Shown here: one piece after another, positions 29,500 to 38,655 of the stretch | Layout of the letters: every line of letters starts with the position of its first letter | Position numbering within the stretch: position 1 is the stretch's first letter | Assembly (NCBI GenBank): GCA_003280895.1 | Contig: QCDM01000004.1 | Coordinates: 29,958-93,957, forward strand | DNA: 64,000 nucleotides | Direction: 5' to 3' | Source of the DNA: Prochlorococcus sp. AG-355-I20 | Lineage (GTDB): Bacteria; Cyanobacteriota; Cyanobacteriia; PCC-6307; Cyanobiaceae | Position numbers and translations under genes: made by a program | The notes under the pieces: model-generated | What the model was told of the DNA's origin: nothing | The model's input: only the letters and a program-made list of their open reading frames with translations | The model's database searches: none

Positions 29500-30183
29500 T
29501 CAATTTTTGTAGTAGTCAGAATATATAGATTTTAAAGATTCACCTCTTAACCATCTTCTTCTAAAGTGCCAGTTCTTAATTGCTTGGAGAAAAATATTAG
29601 TTCTTTCCCATTTTCTTGAACTTATAAAAATAGGTAAATTTAATTGTTTTAAATCTTTTTTTTTGTTTAATCTCCTTAAAAAATCTACATCTTCCATCAA
29701 AGGTATCTTTCTAAAACCATTATTCTTAAAATAGGAAGTTCTATGAATTATTAAACCTTGATCACCATACGGTTGTTTAAAAAATTTACTTCTAAAATTC
29801 ACGAGAATTTCGAGGACTCTATAAATTATCTTTTTGTTATTAATTTTGAATTCAAAATAGTAAATACTATTCTTGTTTCCCTTCAAATATGAATTAATTT
29901 TTCTAAACCAATCATGATTTAATCTTGTATCCGCATGCAAAAATATGAGCCAGTCTCCTTTTGAATTTTCAGCACCTATATCTAATTGTAAACCTCGATT
30001 CCTTTCTTTGGATATAAATACTCTCGCTCCATAAATGTTTGCTATGTCAATAGTTTTATCTTCACTTCCACAATCAACAATTATGATTTCGCTCTCTTTC
30101 TGAATACTTGATAAGTCTGAAAGCAATAATGGCAAATTATTAGCTTCATTAATAGTTGGAACGATAATTGAGATTTTAGACAA
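29500..30183 (-). CDS. Glycosyltransferase family 2, arsenosugar-type (TIGR04283-like)
   Basis: This 227-aa GT-A fold enzyme starts SKISIIVPTINEANNLP, has the nucleotide-sugar motif IIVDCGSEDKT, the metal-binding HADT and a conserved PYGDQGLI stretch. This pattern, next to a DUF2064-type transferase, matches the pair named arsenosugar biosynthesis glycosyltransferases in TIGRFAM (TIGR04283 and TIGR04282). The chemical role is inferred from that pairing. Start is a TTG at 30183; it follows its partner by 5 nt. Confidence 0.85.
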   Translation of the reverse strand: MSKISIIVPTINEANNLPLLLSDLSSIQKESEIIIVDCGSEDKTIDIANIYGARVFISKERNRGLQLDIGAENSKGDWLIFLHADTRLNHDWFRKINSYLKGNKNSIYYFEFKINNKKIIYRVLEILVNFRSKFFKQPYGDQGLIIHRTSYFKNNGFRKIPLMEDVDFLRRLNKKKDLKQLNLPIFISSRKWERTNIFLQAIKNWHFRRRWLRGESLKSIYSDYYKN

Positions 30184-30188
30184 GTTGA

Positions 30189-30824
30189 TTACTTTCTATT
30201 TTCGATATCAAATATTGTATCTATATCTATTTTTTTATCTAAAAGCTTATATTTCAATTTTATAGAGGCAAAATTATCAATTGTATTTTGAAGAGCATCC
30301 TCTGTACCCCACTTAATGTTAATAAAAGGTAAATATAGATGCGTTGAAATTATTTTTTCCGATAAACCAATAAGCCAATATCCTCCATCATTAGATGGCC
30401 CTAAAATAAGATCATTCTGTTGAAACTCTTTAAGGGTATTCAATAAATCTTGATGGCATAAATCTGGAAGGTCAGTACCAATAAAAATAATATTTTTGAT
30501 CTTATGTCTAGCACAAAATTTTTTATTGATAATTATTTGCCTTTTCATTTTTTCTCCTAAGCAGCCTTTTCCCTGCAAATTAAATTTTTTGATGCCTAAT
30601 TCTCTAGACCATTTTCTACAATTTCCTGCCCCCAAACCAGTTATGGCAATAGAAATATCAATTAGTTTATTTTCTTGGAGAAATTTTGCGACTGAAATTG
30701 TGTGTTTGGTCATGACACTTTGTACTTTCGCCGAATTACTTTTACCTATATCTTTTGATAATCTTGTTTTGCATCTTCCAAAACCATGCCATTTCGCCAT
30801 GATAATAAGTAATGCTTTATCCAA
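30189..30824 (-). CDS. DUF2064/CofC-like glycosyltransferase, arsenosugar-type (TIGR04282-like)
   Basis: This 211-aa protein is of the DUF2064 nucleotidyltransferase-like family: ALLIIMAKWHGFGRCKTRLS opens the fold, with FIGTDLPDL and LGPSNDGGYWLIGL as core motifs. Co-located with the TIGR04283-like gene, so an arsenosugar or related sugar-transfer role is likely but not shown. The start is taken as the TTG upstream of ALLII because the first beta strand is needed; an ATG eight codons later would cut it. Confidence 0.85.
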   Translation of the reverse strand: MDKALLIIMAKWHGFGRCKTRLSKDIGKSNSAKVQSVMTKHTISVAKFLQENKLIDISIAITGLGAGNCRKWSRELGIKKFNLQGKGCLGEKMKRQIIINKKFCARHKIKNIIFIGTDLPDLCHQDLLNTLKEFQQNDLILGPSNDGGYWLIGLSEKIISTHLYLPFINIKWGTEDALQNTIDNFASIKLKYKLLDKKIDIDTIFDIENRK

Positions 30825-30995
30825 TACTTTAGTAAGATTTAAAATAATTATATTCCTATTAAAAAAAATATAAAATTTATCTTTATAAATTTAGTAGATG
30901 CTTTGTTAAATAATTTTAAATTTGTCGTGATCTTGTGATTTGATAATGGCCAATTATTAAATTCCAACTAGATTAATAATCTAGAGAATAAAACT

Positions 30996-32390
30996 TTGCA
31001 AGCAACTAATCCTATTTGGGCGGAAGTTCAACAATCGCTCCAAAAAACCTTAAGTAAGCCTTCATTTGAGACATGGATAAGGCCTGCTAAATTTAATTGT
31101 TTTGAAAATGGCTTATTAACTTTAATCGCTCCAAATACATTTTCTAGTGATTGGTTAAGAAAGAATTATTGTGAAACTATTGAAAAAGCTGCAAAGGAAA
31201 TCTGCGGTCATGATGTAAAAGTTGTTTTTAAATCTGAAACGAATACCAGCAGTGATTTAACAAATGAAGATAAACCTAACGAACAAAACGTGCATCATAA
31301 AACAAGATCTTTTTCTAGTAATAACCAAAATAATTCTTCAAAAAATCAATTCAAAAATCCTAATGGTTTAAATTTACGCTACGTATTTAAAAGATTTGTT
31401 GTGGGTCCAAATAGTAGGTTGGCTCATGCCGCCGCTTTAGCCGTTGCCGAATCTCCAGGGAGAGAATTCAATCCATTATTTATTTGTGGAGGAGTAGGTC
31501 TCGGTAAGACTCATTTAATGCAAGCAATAGGTCATTATCGAGTAGAAATAGATCCAGAAGCAAAAGTTAAATATGTATCTACAGAGACTTTTACAAATGA
31601 TGTTATTAGTGGTATTCGAAGAGATGGAATGACAGCTATTCGAGATAAATATAGAAATGTAGATTTGATTTTAATAGACGACATACAGTTCTTAGAAGGG
31701 AAAGAGTATACACAGGAAGAATTTTTTCATACTTTTAACGCTCTTCACGAATCAGGTAGTCAAATAGTTATCGCAAGTGATAGACCACCTAATCAATTGT
31801 CGGGAATTCAAGATAGATTAATTTCTAGGTTCTCAATGGGTATGACCGCAGATATCCAACCACCTGATCTTGAGACGAGGACAGCTATCCTTCAAAAAAA
31901 GGCAGAACAAGAGAGGATGAGTCTTCCAAGAGATTTAATTCAATTTATAGCAGGAAGATTTACTTCTAATATTCGAGAATTGGAAGGAGCATTTACTAGA
32001 GCTGTTGCATTTGCATCAATAACGGGCTTGCCAATGACAGTCCAATCAATTGCTCCAATGCTTGACCCGAACAGTGTTGGAGTAGTTGTTACTCCAAAAC
32101 AAGTTATTAATAAAGTATCAGATTTCTTTAAAGTTTCTACTGATGAATTGATCAGTTCCAGTAGGAGAAAACCAGTAAGTCAAGCTAGACAAATAGGTAT
32201 GTATCTCATGAGACATGGGACGGATCTAAGCCTACCCAGAATTGGAGATGAGTTTGGGGGCAAGGACCATACAACAGTTATGTATGCTATTGAACAAGTT
32301 GAGAAAAAATTATCTATTGATCCCAATATTGCAAGTCAAGTTCAAAAAATAAGAGATTTACTTCAAATAGATTCAAGAAAAAATTTATAG
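30996..32390 (+). CDS. dnaA: Chromosomal replication initiator protein DnaA
   Basis: DnaA opens the origin and recruits helicase. The 464-aa protein has the N-terminal DnaB-interaction domain ([22 protein letters not shown]), a polar linker rich in Asn and Ser (about 80-125), the AAA+ core with Walker [10 protein letters not shown] and Walker [10 protein letters not shown], and the C-terminal DNA-binding helix [16 protein letters not shown]. The start is a TTG at 30996. I see no cluster of DnaA boxes beside it, in line with cyanobacteria where dnaA is away from the origin. Confidence 0.97.
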   Translation: MQATNPIWAEVQQSLQKTLSKPSFETWIRPAKFNCFENGLLTLIAPNTFSSDWLRKNYCETIEKAAKEICGHDVKVVFKSETNTSSDLTNEDKPNEQNVHHKTRSFSSNNQNNSSKNQFKNPNGLNLRYVFKRFVVGPNSRLAHAAALAVAESPGREFNPLFICGGVGLGKTHLMQAIGHYRVEIDPEAKVKYVSTETFTNDVISGIRRDGMTAIRDKYRNVDLILIDDIQFLEGKEYTQEEFFHTFNALHESGSQIVIASDRPPNQLSGIQDRLISRFSMGMTADIQPPDLETRTAILQKKAEQERMSLPRDLIQFIAGRFTSNIRELEGAFTRAVAFASITGLPMTVQSIAPMLDPNSVGVVVTPKQVINKVSDFFKVSTDELISSSRRKPVSQARQIGMYLMRHGTDLSLPRIGDEFGGKDHTTVMYAIEQVEKKLSIDPNIASQVQKIRDLLQIDSRKNL

Positions 32391-32398
32391 TTTTACTA

Positions 32399-33628
32399 TT
32401 AACTAGAAATGAAATTTACAGGATCTTGATCATATCTATGCCTGAAAGGTATCTTATCTATTTCATTTATATCACTCAGCGATTCAATTTTATTTAATGA
32501 TTGCCTTAATAACCTCGCTGAAATAATTGGCATATCTCTTGGAACTGAGATTCTATTTTTTAAGTATCTTAGAGAGATTCCTGAAAGTTGTTTAGGGGTT
32601 AATACTTCACCTGTGATCATATGGGTCAAAGCTGCTCTCAATGATTCCTCAAAGGATTCTTTATTGTATGGATTTATTTTTATTAAATTGTCCTTATGCT
32701 TAATCACTCTTTTAAGAGCAATTTTTGCGAAATATTTTGACTCATAATTTTTATTTAATTCATAAGCACCTAGACCCTCCCCAGTATCTATTAGCTTAGA
32801 GAAAGTAATTTGTTTTTCATTGCTTTCTTTATAACATCCCCCCATTTGTGGGGGTAAATCATGAGAATGAGTATGAAAATCTCCTTGAGTGCCTCTATAA
32901 GCACTTGTCCCTTCAAAAAGGGTAAGCCAGTTATCTATATGAGGGTAATTAGATCTTAAATTAAACCCTTTATAATAGATCAGTGATGCATTTATTCTCT
33001 CCATATAGGGAATAAAAATTATATCTCCAACACCAGGCTGTATATCTCTCGTATTAGATACTGATGGATCAATAAACCCTGATTTTGATCTATTTAAGAT
33101 TTCATCGAGTTTAGAAACGGATTCATTAAATCTTTTTTTTCTAAAAGAATTATCTATAAAATAAAAACTTTCTCGGCAGAGCCAATTACACCAGGATCTG
33201 AAAATTTCTCTTTCTAATTCTCGAATTTTGATAAGGTGACGAGATGTTATATAAGATCCGAGTGCTCCAAATTCATTTTCTAAAAAAGCTATTATGTCAT
33301 CGCTTTCAGTTATAACCTGCCCTTTAAATTCAATTGCAGGTAATTTCCCCGAACTGACTTTTTCAAGGAACCAACTTTCTTTTTGACCGTAGCAAAACAT
33401 ATTTATTTTTTTGACTCTGTATGGAATTCTCTTAAATTCAAGCCATAACCATATCTTCTGACAGTAAGGACACCAAGAATGCCTATCCCTGTAAAGTGTA
33501 ATTGATACATCATTTTCACTATGCCCAAATAATCTTAAATTAGCGTAGGAATTATTTATGCCATGGACTCTATTAAGGTCTTCAACTTCAAATTTATTTA
33601 AATCGTCCCATGTCAAAATCCCATTCAT
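32399..33628 (-). CDS. Glutathione S-transferase family protein
   Basis: This 409-aa protein is long for a GST. After 40 N-terminal residues comes a thioredoxin-like domain with the redox motif CPYC (C53, C56; SWCPYCQKIWLWLEF), then GKLPAIEF and ITESDDIIAFLE, which form the glutathione site. An all-helical C-terminal domain follows, and the last about 120 residues are an extra helical region without a clear family. It is divergent from glutathione reductase (53-nt gap), so a role in glutathione-dependent redox chemistry is likely. Confidence 0.87.
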   Translation of the reverse strand: MNGILTWDDLNKFEVEDLNRVHGINNSYANLRLFGHSENDVSITLYRDRHSWCPYCQKIWLWLEFKRIPYRVKKINMFCYGQKESWFLEKVSSGKLPAIEFKGQVITESDDIIAFLENEFGALGSYITSRHLIKIRELEREIFRSWCNWLCRESFYFIDNSFRKKRFNESVSKLDEILNRSKSGFIDPSVSNTRDIQPGVGDIIFIPYMERINASLIYYKGFNLRSNYPHIDNWLTLFEGTSAYRGTQGDFHTHSHDLPPQMGGCYKESNEKQITFSKLIDTGEGLGAYELNKNYESKYFAKIALKRVIKHKDNLIKINPYNKESFEESLRAALTHMITGEVLTPKQLSGISLRYLKNRISVPRDMPIISARLLRQSLNKIESLSDINEIDKIPFRHRYDQDPVNFISS

Positions 33629-33680
33629 TATTTGAATTAAAGCTATAAACTAACGTTATAATAATTGATTAAAAAAAGTC

Positions 33681-35045
33681 TTGGAATTTGAATTTGATTT
33701 AATTGTTGTTGGCGCTGGATCTGGAGGACTCGCAGCGGCTAAACGTGCGGCTAGTTATGGAGCAAAAGTCGCAATAATAGAAGTAAATCAAATAGGAGGA
33801 ACTTGTGTGATTAGGGGATGTGTTCCTAAAAAATTGATGGTTTATGCAGCTAAAAGTAAAAAAAATATGGATTCTTCTGAAGGATATGGATTAAAAAATG
33901 AAGGTATTAATTTTGAATCAAATATTTTATTGAAGAATGTTAGAGAGGAGGTTTCTAGATTAAGTAATTTACATAAAAATTCTCTAAAAAAATTGAATGT
34001 AATTGTATTTGAGGGCTTAGGAAGATTTACTACTCAAAATGAATTAGAAATTATTTGCCCAAAAACGAAGAAAATTAAAAATAAAATAAGTTCAAAAAAA
34101 ATTCTTATTTCAGTTGGAGGTAAACCAAAGAAATTAAATATTCCTGGGGTAGATTTGGCATGGACTAGTGATGATATTTTTGAATTAGAAAAGTTTCCCG
34201 AATCAATATTAATAGTAGGAGGAGGATATATTGCTTGTGAATTTGCTTCTATTTTCAGAAATTTAGGTACTGAAGTAACTCAATTAATTAGAGGTCAAAA
34301 TTTACTTAATGGTTTTGATGAGGATCTTTCTTCATGCCTAAAGGAATCACCTACTTTTACTGAAATCAATATAATCTCCAATGCTCAATTAAAGTCTATC
34401 AAAAGAGTAAATCGAAACCTGGAAGCCACTCTAGACTCGGGGGATAAACTCCTAATTAGCAATATCCTTATTGCTACAGGAAGAGAACCAAATCTTTTGC
34501 CTTTAAATTTAGATTTTTTAAATCTAAAGATGGATGGTCAATATTTAGATGTTGATGAATTTAATCAAACAAGCAATGCAAATATTTTTGCAGTTGGAGA
34601 TATTATAAATAAACCAAACTTAACTCCAGTAGCAATAGAACAAGGTAGAGTTTTTTCGGATAATTTTTTTAATGACCAGAAAAGAAAAGTAAATTATGAA
34701 TATATCCCTAAAGCCGTTTTTACTATTCCAGAAATTTCAACAGTTGGCTTAAGTGAGAAAAGAGCTAAAGAGATTTACTCTGAAAAAAATATAAAAATTT
34801 TCAAATGCAAATTTACTCCTATGTCAAATACCTTTAAAAAGAATAAATCAAAATGTATGTTGAAAATTGTAGTTCATAAGCTAACTGACAAAGTTCTGGG
34901 ATGTCATATGTTTGGAGAAACATCATCTGAGATTATTCAAATGGTATCAATTTCATTAAATTCGGGGATTACAAAAAAAGACTTTGATAATACTATGGCT
35001 TTGCACCCAACTATCTCAGAAGAATTTGTAACTATGTATGGATAA
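33681..35045 (+). CDS. gor: Glutathione reductase
   Basis: Gor is the FAD enzyme that regenerates reduced glutathione with NADPH. The 454-aa protein has the FAD loop GAGSGGLAAAKRAA (about 11-24), the redox disulfide GGTCVIRGCVPKK (C42, C47), the second dinucleotide loop GGGYIACEFASIF, the FAD motif IFAVGDI and the C-terminal His-Glu pair in HPTISEE. Start is a TTG at 33681. It is divergent from the GST gene and convergent with the cation exchanger gene (5 nt). Confidence 0.95.
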   Translation: MEFEFDLIVVGAGSGGLAAAKRAASYGAKVAIIEVNQIGGTCVIRGCVPKKLMVYAAKSKKNMDSSEGYGLKNEGINFESNILLKNVREEVSRLSNLHKNSLKKLNVIVFEGLGRFTTQNELEIICPKTKKIKNKISSKKILISVGGKPKKLNIPGVDLAWTSDDIFELEKFPESILIVGGGYIACEFASIFRNLGTEVTQLIRGQNLLNGFDEDLSSCLKESPTFTEINIISNAQLKSIKRVNRNLEATLDSGDKLLISNILIATGREPNLLPLNLDFLNLKMDGQYLDVDEFNQTSNANIFAVGDIINKPNLTPVAIEQGRVFSDNFFNDQKRKVNYEYIPKAVFTIPEISTVGLSEKRAKEIYSEKNIKIFKCKFTPMSNTFKKNKSKCMLKIVVHKLTDKVLGCHMFGETSSEIIQMVSISLNSGITKKDFDNTMALHPTISEEFVTMYG

Positions 35046-35050
35046 AATTA

Positions 35051-36127
35051 TTAATTAGAATATTTTAATTTTTCTTGAACAATTAGAAACATTATAAGTA
35101 AAGCAAAGTAAATAAATAAAACTATCCTTAATTCAGAAAGGAAGTTGAATCCATTCAGGAAAAGTATCTTATCGAGAATGTAGAAAATATAAAGATTAAG
35201 CAAAATAAATCCTTCAATTCTTGTGATTTTCCCTTTGCTCCAGAAAATTGGTAAGCATGCAAAGGTAGTCAAAACCATAAAAGGTAAGTCAACTTTTATT
35301 AGACTTTGTTCAATTACTAAACCTTTAAATCCTGAAAAAATACTGCAACTTCCAAGTATTAGGAGTTGATTGAGCAAATTGCTTCCTATTACGTTCCCAA
35401 TTGCAAGATCTGTTTTGCCTTTAAATGCAGCAATTATTGAAGTTACTAATTCTGGTAAAGATGTCCCAGTGGCGACGATGGTTAAACCAATTACAATTTC
35501 ATTTACACCCAGCAGAGTAGCAAGCGTTTGTGAACCATTTACTAAAATATTTGAACCAAAGCTTAAAAGAAATATTCCCAATATTAACTTTAGTAGAATA
35601 TTAAGCTTCCCTTTATAGTTATCTTTTAATTCTTCTATCTCTGGTTCAGCATCTTGTGTCTCCACTCCTTTCTCATTGATGGTATTGATTTCCCATATTG
35701 TATTAAAGATTAAACAAATTATAAGAAATATCCCTGCTTGCAATGTTAATAAGCCTGTTGATGACATAGCCCAAACTGCACAAGAAATTGCCATTAAAAG
35801 AGGCACATCTCTTCTAACTATTCTGCTTTTTACCTTAAGAGGTGTTATCAATGAGCTTATACCCAAAACAACAAGAACATTAAAAATATTGCTTCCAATT
35901 ACATTGCTTGCCGCAAGTGAATCACTCCCTTTTACAATTGAACTTAAACTTACCAACAACTCAGGAGAGCTTGTTCCAAGAGAAACAACTGTTAAACCAA
36001 TTACTATTTGAGGTATTCCTAAAATTAAAGATAAAAATATGGCTCCTTGAATAAAAAACTCTCCTCCAGCAAAAAGTAGAACTACGCCTAAAACTATTTC
36101 TATTATTGGGAATAAAAATTCACTCAT
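35051..36127 (-). CDS. Calcium/sodium antiporter (YrbG-type CaCA family)
   Basis: This 358-aa membrane protein has about ten hydrophobic segments and the two inverted alpha repeats of the CaCA superfamily: GLTVVSLGTSSPELLVSL and GLTIVATGTSLPELVTSI, each with the acidic ion-binding Glu. A charged loop (EKGVETQDAEPEIEELKD) separates the halves. It probably exchanges Ca2+ or Na+ for cations across the cytoplasmic or thylakoid membrane. The ion is not resolved. Confidence 0.92.
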   Translation of the reverse strand: MSEFLFPIIEIVLGVVLLFAGGEFFIQGAIFLSLILGIPQIVIGLTVVSLGTSSPELLVSLSSIVKGSDSLAASNVIGSNIFNVLVVLGISSLITPLKVKSRIVRRDVPLLMAISCAVWAMSSTGLLTLQAGIFLIICLIFNTIWEINTINEKGVETQDAEPEIEELKDNYKGKLNILLKLILGIFLLSFGSNILVNGSQTLATLLGVNEIVIGLTIVATGTSLPELVTSIIAAFKGKTDLAIGNVIGSNLLNQLLILGSCSIFSGFKGLVIEQSLIKVDLPFMVLTTFACLPIFWSKGKITRIEGFILLNLYIFYILDKILFLNGFNFLSELRIVLFIYFALLIMFLIVQEKLKYSN

Positions 36128-36245
36128 ACTTAGGCTTTTATTTAGAAAATAAAAAATTTTATAATTGGTTAATGACTATCCTCGAATATCTATAATTTAT
36201 TGTCAATTTTAATTTGCTGTTAAAATTGATTAAATAGAAAAAATT

Positions 36246-37295
36246 TTGAAGACTTTAACCATAATAAAACCTGATGATTGGCATTTACATTTAAGAGAGG
36301 GTCTTGTATTAAAAAATATCATTCATTTTACTTCAGAATATTTTGGAAGAGCTATTGTCATGCCAAATACTAAAAGTCCCATAACATCAATCAATAGAGC
36401 TATTTCTTATAAGAAATCTATTGTTGAAGCGTTACCAGAAAGTTCTAATTTTGAACCACTAATGACAATTTATCTTACAGATGAGACTGATAAAGGGGAA
36501 CTAATAAATGGTTTTAAAAATAATGTCTTTTTTGCAGCAAAATTATATCCTGCTAACGCTACAACAAATTCCAGTCATGGAGTTAGGAAAATAAAAAATC
36601 TTTATAAGATCTTTGAATTAATGCAAGATTCTGGAATGCCTCTTTTAATTCATGGGGAAGTCAATGATTCTGAAGTAGATGTATTCGATAGAGAAGAAGT
36701 TTTTATAGATAAAGAACTCTCTCAAATAACTAAAAGATTTCCAAAATTAAAAATTGTTTTAGAACATATAACTACCTCTTATGCAGTGAAGTTTGTCCAA
36801 GAAAATAATATTGGAGCTACAATCACTCCGCATCATTTACATATAAATAGAAATGCAATGTTTTTTGGAGGCTTAAATAGTGATTTTTACTGCTTACCAG
36901 TGGCTAAGAGGGAAAATAATAGACTTGCCTTAAGGAAAGCTGCAACAAGTGGGGAAAAATGTTTTTTCTTGGGAACAGACTCTGCTCCACATCTTAGAAA
37001 GTGGAAGGCTTTTTGTGGATGTGCAGGTATTTTTAATTCGCCAGTAGCAATAGAAAGCTATTTAACGGTATTCGAAGAGGAGGATGCTCTAGATAATTTT
37101 GAAAAGTTTGCAAGTTTGAATGGTCCTAATTTTTATAATTTGCCCCCAAATAAAGAAAAATTAAAATTAGTGTCTGGACCTAATAAAATTAATGAATTTA
37201 TTGATGTTATTGAAGAAAAAGATATTGTCGGACAAATAAAACCATTTCATGCAGGTGAAACTTTAAAATGGCGAGTGGAAGGGATGGTAAATTAA
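36246..37295 (+). CDS. pyrC: Dihydroorotase
   Basis: PyrC closes carbamoyl-aspartate to dihydroorotate in pyrimidine synthesis. The 349-aa class II enzyme begins with the Zn-binding DDWHLHLREG, then has KLYPANATTNSSHGV (carbamylated Lys), LIHGE and EHITT for the other His ligands, and GTDSAPH with the catalytic Asp. Start is a TTG at 36246. It marks the left border of the tRNA-Leu cassette array; the next conserved host gene on the right is ndhL. Confidence 0.96.
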   Translation: MKTLTIIKPDDWHLHLREGLVLKNIIHFTSEYFGRAIVMPNTKSPITSINRAISYKKSIVEALPESSNFEPLMTIYLTDETDKGELINGFKNNVFFAAKLYPANATTNSSHGVRKIKNLYKIFELMQDSGMPLLIHGEVNDSEVDVFDREEVFIDKELSQITKRFPKLKIVLEHITTSYAVKFVQENNIGATITPHHLHINRNAMFFGGLNSDFYCLPVAKRENNRLALRKAATSGEKCFFLGTDSAPHLRKWKAFCGCAGIFNSPVAIESYLTVFEEEDALDNFEKFASLNGPNFYNLPPNKEKLKLVSGPNKINEFIDVIEEKDIVGQIKPFHAGETLKWRVEGMVN

Positions 37296-37343
37296 AAATT
37301 AAATTTAATCTGATATTTAAAAGCATAAATATTCCAATTTTAC

Positions 37344-37367
37344 GTGGATAAATGCGTCGCTATCCGC
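37344..37367 (+). other. Hairpin between pyrC and the first tRNA-Leu fragment
   Basis: GTGGATA (37344-37350) pairs with TATCCGC (37361-37367) around a 10-nt loop. No T-run follows on the plus strand. It may be the pyrC 3' end structure or the left boundary of the inserted cassettes. Confidence 0.4.
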
Positions 37368-37393
37368 TAGTAAAAAAGGCGTAAATTCCTTAT

Positions 37394-37434
37394 GGGAGTG
37401 TGGCGGAATAGGTACACGCGCCTGACTTGAAATT
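37394..37434 (+). pseudogene. tRNA-Leu(UAA) 5'-half fragment 1
   Basis: Matches positions 1-41 of the intact tRNA-Leu gene at 39969 with five substitutions (at tRNA sequence positions 17, 22, 30, 36 and 41), then diverges. The acceptor 5' strand, D-arm stem and anticodon loop region are recognisable, but no 3' half follows, so no tRNA can form. It is the older-looking of the two fragments. Confidence 0.9.
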
Positions 37435-37484
37435 CGACAGACTTTGATGTAGATAGTGAACTCGATAAGCCCAAAAGCTATTCT

Positions 37485-37609
37485 CTTTCTTATTTGTCAA
37501 GTGTACGAAAGTGCGCAAAAAAATCTACCGAGAATGATAATTGAAAAACAGATATAGTCTCAACAGGATTACGAGAGTAAACAAATAAGTGGGAAACTAA
37601 AAAGGTTAA
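37485..37609 (+). ncRNA. Candidate structured RNA, copy 1
   Basis: This block shares, in the same order, CTTTCTTATTT, TGTACGAA, ATCTACCGAG, GAAAAACAGATA, CAGGA, ATAAGTGG and AAGGTTAA with the block at 38656-38791. From ATCTACCGAG on, all spacings are identical. A GAAA-tetraloop hairpin lies at 37501-37516. A second stem at 37556-37578 has an 11-nt loop containing CAGGA. ATCT (37523-37526) can pair with AGAT (37550-37553). No RNA family that I know matches. It could be a small RNA, an mRNA leader for the downstream TPR gene, or part of a mobile cassette. Confidence 0.6.
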
Positions 37610-37719
37610 AATATCGTTTATTAATAAACAAGAGTGAATTGTAAATGATCTTATAAATATTTTGAAAAAAAAAAATAAATTTTATGTATTATTTAGGTTA
37701 TAAATTTTTCTAGAAGTTC

Positions 37720-38304
37720 ATGAAAGCGAAATTTATTTTTAGTCTATTTCTATTTCCAATATCACTAATTTCAGTTAGTGTTTTGCCATTAAATTTATTA
37801 AATTTAATCTCACCAACAGCTGTATACGCAACAAACTGGAATAGATTCAATATTGCATTTAAAAATGGTTTAAGGCATTTGAATCGAGGAAATTATCAAA
37901 AAGCCTTAGATTTTTATAATGAGGCTATAGGAATTTATAACAAAGATCCCGCTTCTTACTATAATCGTGGATTAGCTAATCAAGAATTAGGTAATCACCT
38001 GGATGCTATAGATGATTTTAAAAAGTCCATGACTATGGATGGAAAAATGTATAAAGCAAATACACACAATAATATTGGTTGGTCTTACAGTGAATTAGAA
38101 GATTATGATAATGCTTTAATACATTTCAATAAAGCAATAGAAATAAAGCCAAAGGAAGGTTATTTTTATGCAGATAAAGGTGACACCCTCTATGAATTAG
38201 GGAAGGAAGAAGAGGCATGTTCAAATTACCTTAAGTCTTTTGAATTGGGTTATGAGGAAATTAAAGACTATCTAAATTCATCAGATGGTGAATGGTGTAA
38301 ATAA
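37720..38304 (+). CDS. Exported TPR-repeat protein, cassette 1
   Basis: This 194-aa protein has a signal peptide (MKAKFIFSLFLFPISLISVS..., predicted cleavage after AVYA near residue 38) and about three tetratricopeptide repeats (about 46-79, 80-113, 117-150), with GNYQKALDFYNEAI as a clear example. The C-terminal tail ELGYEEIKDYLNSSDGEWCK is shared with the paralogue at 38901. TPRs bind proteins, so an envelope or periplasm partner is likely; none can be named. The ATG at 37720 is about 110 nt after the candidate RNA block. Confidence 0.85.
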   Translation: MKAKFIFSLFLFPISLISVSVLPLNLLNLISPTAVYATNWNRFNIAFKNGLRHLNRGNYQKALDFYNEAIGIYNKDPASYYNRGLANQELGNHLDAIDDFKKSMTMDGKMYKANTHNNIGWSYSELEDYDNALIHFNKAIEIKPKEGYFYADKGDTLYELGKEEEACSNYLKSFELGYEEIKDYLNSSDGEWCK

Positions 38305-38563
38305 TAAATCAACCTACTTATTTTCCTTTCATAATCTATCTACTCTATTTGGTACATAGCTGAGCTGACTAAATTGGTCATTCTTCAACCCATGTAACAG
38401 AAATAGTTCCTACGCACAAAGGATAATAACTTAGCTAAGCGTGACTCTATAGACTTCGCTATAGCCTAATCTAACGAGTCTATAGATTCCAGAATCAACA
38501 CTTTTTACAACAATTTCTGTGCAGGTTTACAATAAAAGTTACAAAAAAAAGCTGAAAAGCATT
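38305..38563 (+). other. Cassette spacer with conserved hairpin and promoter
   Basis: This gap is homologous to 39708-39968 before the intact tRNA. It holds GACTC (38443-38447) paired with GAGTC (38476-38480) around a loop with TAATCTAAC, an alternative CTATAG/CTATAG stem (38447-38464), and a promoter TTACAA (38505-38510) - 17 nt - TACAAT (38528-38533) ahead of tRNA fragment 2. Confidence 0.6.
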
Positions 38564-38604
38564 GGGAGTGTGGCGGAATTGGTAGACGCGCCGGACTTAA
38601 AATC
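38564..38604 (+). pseudogene. tRNA-Leu(UAA) 5'-half fragment 2
   Basis: All 41 bases match the intact tRNA-Leu from its first base through the anticodon loop (ending CTTAAAATC), then the sequence diverges into the conserved RNA block. The break falls one or two bases past the anticodon loop, a usual crossover zone for tRNA-directed integrases. Perfect identity suggests a recent copy or continued selection. Confidence 0.93.
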
Positions 38605-38655
38605 TTCATAGGATTCTAGAAAAGAGTGGATGGGATTAGTTTAAAAAGCTAGTCC

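Noticed and set aside
30825..30995. Replication origin next to dnaA
   Set aside because: No cluster of TTATCCACA-like boxes is visible; cyanobacterial dnaA is usually not at the origin.
35370..36011. Two plus-strand open frames (35370-35618 and 35676-36011) opposite the cation exchanger gene
   Set aside because: They are antisense to well-conserved transmembrane repeats of the exchanger and show no family features.
37428..37620. Group I intron of tRNA-Leu(UAA) after U34
   Set aside because: The tRNA break is near the classical intron site, and GATATAGTCT resembles part of an S element. But I find no matching P, Q and R elements, no 3' exon after either block, and the intact tRNA gene is intronless.
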